Below, one piece after another: positions 1-4,865 of a DNA stretch of 7,178 nucleotides; position 1 is the stretch's first letter; each line of letters opens with the position of its first letter. A model generated the notes under the pieces. That model searched no databases. It worked only from the letters and a program-made list of their open reading frames with translations, and was not told the origin of the DNA. Where the stretch lies: assembly GCA_002771395.1 (NCBI GenBank), contig PCSS01000046.1, positions 1 to 7,178 on the forward strand, written 5' to 3'. The translations under genes were made by a program, and so were the position numbers. The stretch comes from Bacteroidetes bacterium CG23_combo_of_CG06-09_8_20_14_all_32_9. Lineage in GTDB: Bacteria > Bacteroidota > Bacteroidia > Bacteroidales > GWA2-32-17.

Positions 1-124
1 TATTTCATAGTTATTGATACTTTTTTAAAGCATATCTAACGGGGTGAATATCCTACGTGGTAAATTTGTACATTTCTGCGAAAAATTTTAGTTATCAGTT
101 TTTAGTCATTAGTTTTAGTTTTTT

Positions 125-192
125 ACCCTGTTAAATAATTTAAAATTTGAAAAATGTTAACATGATATCAACTAAAATTAATTTAACAGGGT
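125..192. repeat. 68-bp imperfect palindrome with perfect 12-bp ends
   Basis: The arms ACCCTGTTAAAT (125-136) and ATTTAACAGGGT (181-192) are perfect reverse complements. A 10-bp perfect palindrome, ATGTTAACAT (154-163), sits exactly at the same centre (158/159). Counting pair by pair, 24 of the 34 symmetric positions match. A third, near-identical copy of the arm lies upstream: TAACGGGGTGAA (37-48) against TAACAGGGTGAA (184-195), 11 of 12 identical. The structure could be a small non-autonomous element with terminal inverted repeats, a protein-binding palindrome, or a transcribed hairpin. No target-site duplication was seen at its edges, so mobility is not shown. Confidence 0.65.
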
Positions 193-281
193 GAAGTTGC
201 TTGTTATGGTTATTTAGTCGGGGACAGTGCGAACTAACAAACCGGCGAACCAAAACTAAAAACCAACAAACTTTGAACTAA

Positions 282-419
282 AAAAATGCACGATTTTATC
301 CCGTTTTCAGTATAAATCGCATTTCAAGAATAATTCTTGATGCTTGTATCACAGTTCATAAAGAAATGGGACCAGGCTTGCTTGAATCAATTTATGTAAC
401 TCACCTTACGCAAAAGTAA
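282..419 (+). pseudogene. remnant of a GxxExxY-family (PDDEXK_3-like) gene
   Basis: The frame from 312 reads INRISRIILDACITVHKEMG and then PGLLESIYVT before a stop at 417-419. This matches the N-terminus of GxxExxY proteins, where an I-x-D-A-x-x-x-V-H-K-x-x-G-P-G-L-L-E-S-x-Y pattern is typical. The signature G-L-L-E-S-I-Y is intact. Family members run to about 125 residues; here only some 30 recognisable residues remain. The frame opens after a stop at 279-281 and offers no credible start codon; the ATG at 286 is in another frame and stops at 313. Similarity ends at about 396, where a 17-bp repeat begins, so the break may mark an insertion. The family is predicted to have a nuclease-like fold, but its biological role is not settled. 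Confidence 0.6.
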
Positions 420-461
420 TGTAATTTTGCTACATCATTGTTAATAACTCACGTTATGCAA
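397..461. repeat. pair of 17-bp direct repeats, possible element scar
   Basis: TAACTCACCTTACGCAA (397-413) and TAACTCACGTTATGCAA (445-461) agree at 15 of 17 positions and lie 48 bp apart in the same orientation. The first copy begins exactly where similarity to the GxxExxY family stops. Between them, GCAAAA (410-415) and TTTTGC (425-430) form a 6-bp inverted repeat with a 9-nt loop. This looks like the scar of a degraded insertion element. No transposase is present, so the assignment is tentative. Confidence 0.45.
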
Positions 462-490
462 TTTCATGCTTAGGTACAGTTTTTTATCAT

Positions 491-521
491 TTTGAAAAAA
501 CCCTTCTTAATAGTATCTTTA
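491..521 (+). promoter_or_regulatory. Bacteroidota-type promoter for the wbpD-wbpB operon
   Basis: TTTG at 491-494 is followed by exactly 19 nt and then TATCTTTA at 514-521. The Bacteroidota housekeeping consensus is TTTG, about 19 nt, TAnnTTTG, so only the last base differs. Transcription would start a few bases downstream, leaving a leader of roughly 15 nt before the ATG at 541. No Shine-Dalgarno sequence is visible, as is usual in this phylum. Confidence 0.65.
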
Positions 522-540
522 CCATTTTCTTTTTATAAGA

Positions 541-1128
541 ATGGAAACTACAACTTTAGAATACTTTGCTCACGAATCAGCGGTAATTGACCAGGGTTGC
601 ACAATTGGGAAAGGTACAAAAATCTGGCATTTTAGTCATATAATGTCTAATTGTAAAATAGGTGAAAGATGCAACATCGGACAAAATGTGGTTGTTTCAC
701 CCGAAGTGGTTTTAGGAAATAATGTTAAAGTCCAGAACAATGTGAGCATTTATACAGGGGTAATATGTGAAGATGATGTATTTTTAGGTCCTTCAATGGT
801 TTTTACAAACGTTATTAACCCCCGAAGTGCAGTTATTCGGCGTAACCAATACAAAAGAACGCTGGTAAAAAAGGGAGCAAGTATTGGCGCTAACTCAACT
901 ATTGTTTGCGGAGTAACTCTTGGCGAGTTTTGTTTTATTGGTGCCGGTGCTGTTGTAACTAAAGACGTAAAACCTTATGCTTTGGTTGTTGGCAATCCTG
1001 CCCGTCAAAGCGGCTGGATAAGTGAATTTGGGCATCGTTTGAATTTCAACAGCGAGGGAATAGCAGTTTGTACGGAAAGCAAAGAAAAATATCGCCTTAA
1101 AAACAATCAGGTATTAAAAATTAAATAA
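541..1128 (+). CDS. wbpD: UDP-2-acetamido-3-amino-2,3-dideoxy-glucuronate N-acetyltransferase (WbpD/WlbB type)
   Basis: This cytoplasmic enzyme transfers an acetyl group from acetyl-CoA to the 3-amino group of UDP-GlcNAc(3N)A, giving UDP-2,3-diacetamido-2,3-dideoxy-glucuronate. The 195-residue protein is full length. Residues 13-75 and 112-150 show the hexapeptide-repeat pattern (I/V-G-x-x-x-x) of a left-handed beta helix, for example [18 protein letters not shown] and [12 protein letters not shown]. Family hallmarks are IWHFSHIM (28-35), [12 protein letters not shown] (63-74), [11 protein letters not shown] (81-91) with the following NPR, the loop at 92-110, and GNPAR (151-155). [10 protein letters not shown] segment near 159-167 is also typical of the family. 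The ATG at 541 is the only usable start, because an in-frame TAG lies at 511-513. The stop is 3 nt before the wbpB start, so the two genes are surely co-transcribed. The substrate is inferred from the family and the wbpB neighbour. Confidence 0.9.
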   Translation: METTTLEYFAHESAVIDQGCTIGKGTKIWHFSHIMSNCKIGERCNIGQNVVVSPEVVLGNNVKVQNNVSIYTGVICEDDVFLGPSMVFTNVINPRSAVIRRNQYKRTLVKKGASIGANSTIVCGVTLGEFCFIGAGAVVTKDVKPYALVVGNPARQSGWISEFGHRLNFNSEGIAVCTESKEKYRLKNNQVLKIK

Positions 1129-1131
1129 ATA

Positions 1132-2085
1132 ATGATTACAAACCCTAAAAATTTTTCGTTAATTGGAGTAGCTGGTTATATTGCTGTTCGTCATGTAAAT
1201 GCAATTAAAGAAACAGGTAACAGATTAGTGGCGACTTTAGATAAATTCGACAGCGTCGGCTTCCTTGACAATTACTTCCCAAAAGCAGATTTTTTTACCG
1301 AATTTGAACGTTTCGACAGGCATACCGAAAAACTTCGCAGGGCAGGAACTAAAATAGATTACGTTAGCATTTGTTCCCCAAATTATTTGCACGATTCGCA
1401 CATTCGCTTTGCATTGCGCAGTAACTCAGATGCTATTTGTGAAAAACCTTTAGTGCTTAATCCATGGAATATTGATGCACTTTCGGAAATTGAAAAAGAA
1501 ACCGGTCATAAAGTAAATACTATTTTGCAGTTACGTCTTCATCCATCTATTATTGCATTAAAAAAACAAATTGATGGAGCGCCGGCAAATAAAATTTATG
1601 ATGTTGATTTAACCTATATTACAAGTCGTGGCAATTGGTACGATTTTTCGTGGAAAGGCGATGTGCATAAATCAGGTGGAATTGCAACCAACATTGGCAT
1701 TCATTTTTTTGATATTCTCACATGGATTTTCGGTTCGGTAAAAGAAAACAAACTTCATGTTTCGCAACAAAACAAAACCGCAGGATTTCTGCAATTGGAA
1801 AAAGCAAGAGTTCGCTGGTTTTTAAGCCTCGATTATAATGATATTCCTGCCGAAGTGAAGGAAAAAAATCAAAGAACATACCGTTCAATAAAAGTTGAAG
1901 GCAAAGAAATTGAATTTAGCGGAGGTTTTGCAAATCTGCATACTTTAAGTTACAAATCAATTCTCAAAAACAGGGGTTTTGGTTTAGAAGATGCACGCAC
2001 TTCGGTAGAAACAGTACATCATATCCGCAATGCAACGCCTATTGGGCTTATCGGAGATTTTCATCCGATGTGTAACAATATTTGA
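1132..2085 (+). CDS. wbpB: UDP-N-acetyl-D-glucosaminuronate 3-dehydrogenase (WbpB/WlbA type)
   Basis: A Gfo/Idh/MocA-family oxidoreductase that oxidises C3 of UDP-GlcNAcA to the 3-keto sugar, the substrate for the aminotransferase WbpE. Characterised WlbA/WbpB enzymes keep NAD(H) tightly bound and recycle it with 2-oxoglutarate. The N-terminal Rossmann part shows the family's glycine motif GVAGYIA (12-18), then FDRHTEKLRR (61-70), DYVSICSPNYLHD (76-88) and CEKPLVLNPWN (103-113), with the conserved Glu104-Lys105-Pro106. The C-terminal alpha/beta part carries LQLRLHPSI (132-140) and SGGIATNIGIHFFD (181-194), with the likely active-site His191. At 317 residues it is full length and ends in the usual HIRNATPIGLIGDFHP (297-312). 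It starts 3 nt after wbpD, and the two together define the pathway. An AT-rich inverted repeat overlaps its stop codon. Confidence 0.93.
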   Translation: MITNPKNFSLIGVAGYIAVRHVNAIKETGNRLVATLDKFDSVGFLDNYFPKADFFTEFERFDRHTEKLRRAGTKIDYVSICSPNYLHDSHIRFALRSNSDAICEKPLVLNPWNIDALSEIEKETGHKVNTILQLRLHPSIIALKKQIDGAPANKIYDVDLTYITSRGNWYDFSWKGDVHKSGGIATNIGIHFFDILTWIFGSVKENKLHVSQQNKTAGFLQLEKARVRWFLSLDYNDIPAEVKEKNQRTYRSIKVEGKEIEFSGGFANLHTLSYKSILKNRGFGLEDARTSVETVHHIRNATPIGLIGDFHPMCNNI

Positions 2086-2106
2086 CTCTTTTAATAAAAT
2101 ATTGTT
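2074..2106 (+). terminator. AT-rich 10-bp stem-loop over the wbpB stop, possible weak terminator
   Basis: AACAATATTT (2074-2083) and AAATATTGTT (2097-2106) are perfect reverse complements with a 13-nt loop. The stem starts within the last wbpB codons and the stop codon lies at 2083-2085. The stem has only one G-C pair and is followed by TA-rich sequence rather than a clean T tract, so termination would be weak at best. Its right arm overlaps the -33 region of the next promoter, so it may instead be a binding site. Confidence 0.35.
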
Positions 2107-2136
2107 GAAATAATTTGTTTATCTTTGTTGAAATAA
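2102..2136. repeat. 12-bp perfect direct repeat around the second promoter
   Basis: TTGTTGAAATAA occurs at 2102-2113 and again at 2125-2136, a 23-bp period. The two copies bracket the -7 element TATCTTTG. Two identical sites about two helical turns apart flanking a promoter could be regulator half-sites. In such AT-rich sequence, chance or local duplication is also possible. Confidence 0.45.
2120..2127 (+). promoter_or_regulatory. -7 promoter element for the T9SS-protein/beta-barrel gene pair
   Basis: TATCTTTG is an exact match to the Bacteroidota TAnnTTTG element and lies 33 nt before the ATG at 2161. The -33 box is poor: the expected position (2097-2100) reads AAAT, while ATTG at 2101-2104 is 4 nt too close. 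The perfect -7 with a weak -33 suggests a modest or activator-dependent promoter. It makes the gene pair a transcription unit separate from wbpD-wbpB. Confidence 0.55.
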
Positions 2137-2160
2137 ATAAAAAATTAAAACTCTATAGCC

Positions 2161-2817
2161 ATGAAAACAAAAATCTTAAAAACGATTGCAAAGTATTTCC
2201 TATGGAGCATATTTTTATTTTTTGCTTTTGCAAAACTTAACGCTCAAAATCTCTCATCCGACTATGTGGCAGGAGAAATAATTGTTCAGTTAAACCCTGA
2301 TGTCTCACCAAATCAGCTTACTCAATCGCTTACACAACTTGGATTAAGCCAACAGCAAAAAATTTCTGATATTCTTAATACCTGGCTTTTTCAATATTCA
2401 CAGTCCCCAATAAAATTTATTAATTGCATCGACGCGAAAATGGCTGCACCACCAGATACTACAGAAACACCCCCAGACACAATTATTAATTTATCATCCA
2501 CATGTAAACAACTAACAAATAATAACACATCAACTTATTTGGAAAGTAGTTACCTGCGTCAAACATTCAATGTTTTCCCAAATCCATCAACAGGAAACAT
2601 TACCATTACTTTTTCTTTAGTAAAAGCAAGCAATGTTACTATACAAGTTACCAACAACACTGGAAAAAAAGTATTAGATGTAGTAAATAATCAATTTTAT
2701 GAAATGGGGAAACACAGTATTGATTTTGGCAACAAAGAATCCTTACCCGGGATATATTTTTATACGATTATTACAAACGAAGGCATTAACGCATTAAAGC
2801 TTGTTATTTCAAGGTAA
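2161..2817 (+). CDS. small exported protein with T9SS C-terminal sorting domain and a protease-prodomain-like N-terminus
   Basis: This 218-residue protein is predicted to cross the inner membrane by Sec and the outer membrane by the type IX system. A signal peptide covers residues 1-29 (basic start, hydrophobic core 13-24, likely cleavage after LNAQ). Residues 35-80, beginning YVAGEIIVQLNPDVS and ending NTWLFQYS, resemble the N-terminal prodomain of Bacteroidota subtilisin-like (S8) proteases. A low-complexity Pro/Thr/Asp linker with a repeated PPDT (97-106) follows. Residues 137-218 are a type A sorting domain: NVFPNPSTGNITI (137-149), LPGIYFYTI (195-203), KLVISR (213-218). No catalytic domain lies between prodomain-like piece and sorting domain; a protease would be several hundred residues longer. 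It may be an internal-deletion derivative, or a genuine small surface protein or protease-inhibitor-like protein. The sorting domain is secure; the prodomain resemblance is moderate and the role unknown. Confidence 0.8.
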   Translation: MKTKILKTIAKYFLWSIFLFFAFAKLNAQNLSSDYVAGEIIVQLNPDVSPNQLTQSLTQLGLSQQQKISDILNTWLFQYSQSPIKFINCIDAKMAAPPDTTETPPDTIINLSSTCKQLTNNNTSTYLESSYLRQTFNVFPNPSTGNITITFSLVKASNVTIQVTNNTGKKVLDVVNNQFYEMGKHSIDFGNKESLPGIYFYTIITNEGINALKLVISR

Positions 2818-2824
2818 TGTAGAA

Positions 2825-3427
2825 ATGAAAAAAATATTCACGACAATAATCAGTATTTTTTTTATATGCTTTTCTTACAGTCAGAATATTGGGTTAAGAG
2901 CTAATACAGAATTTTCGGATATTAAGAGAATCAATAATTCTTTAGGCGTTGGGCTTTATCTCAACATTAATGACTTTTCAAAGAAAATTGAGATTCTGTT
3001 TTCTTTTGACTTTACAAAAAATGAAAAAGATTTTCTTCCTATTAATAATAATCCATCTAATAGTTGTGTGTATAGTAGTTTTCATAAACTTTTTTTTTCT
3101 ACATCTCCATTATATGTTTTGCCAATTGAAGAAAAAATAAAAACCAAAATAGGTCCGGTATTCAATTATAATTCTATTAATGCAAGTGACGATTATATGG
3201 GTATGATAAGTTCTTATAAATCGAAACACATTGGTTTTGGGATAATAGCTAATATTCAATTTCAGAAGATTTTAAAGCTTCCTGTAAATATCGACATTTT
3301 TATTACTCCGCAATATCTTATTAATATTAAAAATGAAAATAGCCCAATAGGTGTCAAATCTGATTATGCAGATAACTTAAAAATTTTGAATATTCAAGTT
3401 GGACTTTCATTTATATTAAATGAATAA
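2825..3427 (+). CDS. predicted small outer-membrane beta-barrel protein, function unknown
   Basis: The 200-residue product has a clear signal peptide (1-20, MKKIFTTIISIFFICFSYSQ, cleavage before Asn21). The mature part is about 180 residues with alternating hydrophobic/polar strands, for example SLGVGLYLNIND (39-50), KIEILFSFDFT (54-64), TKIGPVFNYNSI (107-118), HIGFGIIANIQF (135-146) and LNIQVGLSFIL (188-198). This fits an eight-stranded porin-like fold (OMP_b-brl type) in the outer membrane. The ATG at 2825 was chosen because it begins directly at the signal peptide and lies 7 nt after the previous stop; an in-frame ATG at 2801 would add eight residues and overlap the upstream gene. It is probably co-expressed with the T9SS-protein gene. 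It has no motif that names a function and is much shorter than the T9SS barrel PorV. Confidence 0.75.
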   Translation: MKKIFTTIISIFFICFSYSQNIGLRANTEFSDIKRINNSLGVGLYLNINDFSKKIEILFSFDFTKNEKDFLPINNNPSNSCVYSSFHKLFFSTSPLYVLPIEEKIKTKIGPVFNYNSINASDDYMGMISSYKSKHIGFGIIANIQFQKILKLPVNIDIFITPQYLINIKNENSPIGVKSDYADNLKILNIQVGLSFILNE

Positions 3428-3522
3428 TAGCTCTCCTAATGGCGAATATGTGTTAAAAATAAGTTGGGGCAGTCAAACCAAACTAAAGAATGGGTAATTG
3501 TAAAACAAGTGTACCAATGGTT

Positions 3523-3539
3523 AATGCAAAAGTTGCATT
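3523..3539 (+). other. short hairpin upstream of the dehydrogenase gene
   Basis: AATGCAA (3523-3529) and TTGCATT (3533-3539) form a perfect 7-bp stem with a 3-nt loop, followed by TATAACTT. It lies in the 144-bp gap after the beta-barrel gene and 32 nt before the next ATG. It could end the preceding transcript or act as an operator. No good TTTG/TAnnTTTG promoter was found in this gap. Confidence 0.35.
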
Positions 3540-3571
3540 TATAACTTGAATTCAGCAAATATAAATATATC

Positions 3572-4861
3572 ATGTATAAAAAATTAGTTGAAAAAAAGAC
3601 CAGTTTATCCGTTATCGGATTAGGTTATGTTGGGCTACCCATAGCACTTGAGTTTGCAAAAAAAGTTTCGGTAATCGGGTTTGATATTCGCGAAGACCGC
3701 ATTCAATTGATGAAAAAAGGAATTGACCCAAGCAACGAGTTACCTTCATCGGCTTTTAAAGGTTGCGACATTAAATTTACAAGCAATCCCGAAGATTTAA
3801 AAAAGGCATCTTTTCATATTGTTGCTGTTCCAACTCCTATTGATAAACATAATTTACCCGATTTAACTCCCATTTTAGGTGCTACAAAAACTATCGGGAA
3901 TATATTAAAAAAAGGCGATTACGTGGTTTACGAATCAACGGTTTATCCAGGCTGTACCGAAGACGATTGTATCCCGGTTTTGGAAAAATTATCGGGATTA
4001 AAATTTATGAAAGATTTTAAAGTAGGATATTCGCCCGAAAGAATAAACCCTGGCGATAAAGAACACACATTAACATCTATCAAAAAAATTGTGTCGGGTT
4101 GCGATAAAGAATCACTTGATAACGTAACAAAGGTTTATGAAATGGTTGTGAAAGCCGGTGTTCATCGTGCTTCTACCATAAAAGTTGCTGAAGCCGCAAA
4201 AATTATTGAAAATACTCAGCGCGATGTTAATATTGCACTTATGAACGAACTTTCAATTATTTTTAATCGCATGAGAATAAACACTTATGAAGTACTTGAA
4301 GCATCCGGAACAAAATGGAATTTTTTGAAATTTTTTCCGGGACTTGTTGGCGGACATTGTATTGGCGTTGACCCATACTATCTTACTTTTAAAGCAAAAG
4401 AATTTCGTTATCATGCACAAGTTATTAATGCCGGAAGGTTTATAAACGATTCAATGGGATTTTACATTGCCAAACAAACGGTTAAAAAACTTATTGATGC
4501 CGGAAAAAACGTGCTTCATGCCAAGGTTTTGATTATGGGAATTACTTTTAAAGAAGATGTTAGCGATTTACGAAACTCAAGAGTTGCCGATGTTGTTACA
4601 GAACTTGTTTCGTACGGAGTTAAAGTTGATGTAGTTGACCCCCATGCCAACAGCACAGAACTAAAACACGAATACGGCTTCGGACTTGCCCAAAAAATCC
4701 GTAACGATTACGATGCTGTAATTGTTGCGGTTTCGCACAGGGAATATATTAATCTGAAAGAACCCTATTTTAAGGGAATTACATCTAAAGAAGCTATTCT
4801 TATTGATGTTAAAGGGATTTACCGCGGGAAAATAAAAAGTCTTAATTACTGGAGTTTATAA
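3572..4861 (+). CDS. UDP-N-acetylhexosamine 6-dehydrogenase, TviB/WbpO type
   Basis: An NAD-dependent enzyme that oxidises C6 of a UDP-HexNAc to the uronate in two steps (UDP-GlcNAc to UDP-GlcNAcA in TviB, UDP-GalNAc to UDP-GalNAcA in WbpO). The N-terminal Rossmann domain has VIGLGYVGLP (14-23); VPTPID (86-91) and ESTVYPGCTED (121-131) follow. SPERINPGDKEHTL (154-167) is the signature that separates this branch from ordinary UDP-glucose dehydrogenases and from WbpA, which have different residues here. The central segment has AEAAKIIENTQRDVN (206-220) with Lys210 and Asn214, and the active-site loop GGHCIGVDPYYL (260-271) with nucleophile Cys263. The C-terminal domain has GITFKEDVSDLRNS (323-336). 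At 429 residues it is full length. The galE-like gene follows after 4 nt, so the two are one operon. GlcNAc versus GalNAc specificity cannot be read from the sequence; product UDP-GlcNAcA would feed WbpB. Confidence 0.9.
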   Translation: MYKKLVEKKTSLSVIGLGYVGLPIALEFAKKVSVIGFDIREDRIQLMKKGIDPSNELPSSAFKGCDIKFTSNPEDLKKASFHIVAVPTPIDKHNLPDLTPILGATKTIGNILKKGDYVVYESTVYPGCTEDDCIPVLEKLSGLKFMKDFKVGYSPERINPGDKEHTLTSIKKIVSGCDKESLDNVTKVYEMVVKAGVHRASTIKVAEAAKIIENTQRDVNIALMNELSIIFNRMRINTYEVLEASGTKWNFLKFFPGLVGGHCIGVDPYYLTFKAKEFRYHAQVINAGRFINDSMGFYIAKQTVKKLIDAGKNVLHAKVLIMGITFKEDVSDLRNSRVADVVTELVSYGVKVDVVDPHANSTELKHEYGFGLAQKIRNDYDAVIVAVSHREYINLKEPYFKGITSKEAILIDVKGIYRGKIKSLNYWSL

Positions 4862-4865
4862 AAAT

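Larger units (their letters stand above)
1..540. other. gene-free 5' flank holding repeats and a gene remnant
   Basis: No intact coding region is visible on either strand in these 540 bases. The stretch is AT-rich and has low-complexity runs of TTAGTTTT type (about 88-124) and AACTAA/CCAAC type (about 231-285). It contains a 68-bp palindrome (125-192), a decayed GxxExxY-family fragment (282-419), two 17-bp near-identical direct repeats (397-413, 445-461) and the promoter of the first operon (491-521). The mixture of a dead gene piece and repeats suggests a site of past insertions next to the polysaccharide locus. That history is inference. Confidence 0.7.

Noticed and set aside
1..110. Possible coding end on the minus strand
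   Set aside because: Stops interrupt every frame within short distances and no protein family could be recognised.
324..340. Perfect 8-bp palindrome TCAAGAAT-A-ATTCTTGA
   Set aside because: It falls within the codons of the GxxExxY remnant (S-R-I-I-L-D), where the coding history explains the sequence; no separate role is supported.
2801..2824. Upstream in-frame ATG extending the beta-barrel gene by eight residues
   Set aside because: It would overlap the previous gene by 17 nt and place MLFQGNVE in front of a textbook signal peptide; the ATG at 2825 is a better start.
2949..3140. 63-codon open frame inside the beta-barrel gene
   Set aside because: It lies wholly within a supported gene in another frame; its hydrophobic, Phe-rich look comes from T-rich codons.
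3428..3571. Promoter for the dehydrogenase gene
   Set aside because: No sequence close to TAnnTTTG with an upstream TTTG at the right spacing was found; TATAACTTG near 3541 has the wrong spacing.
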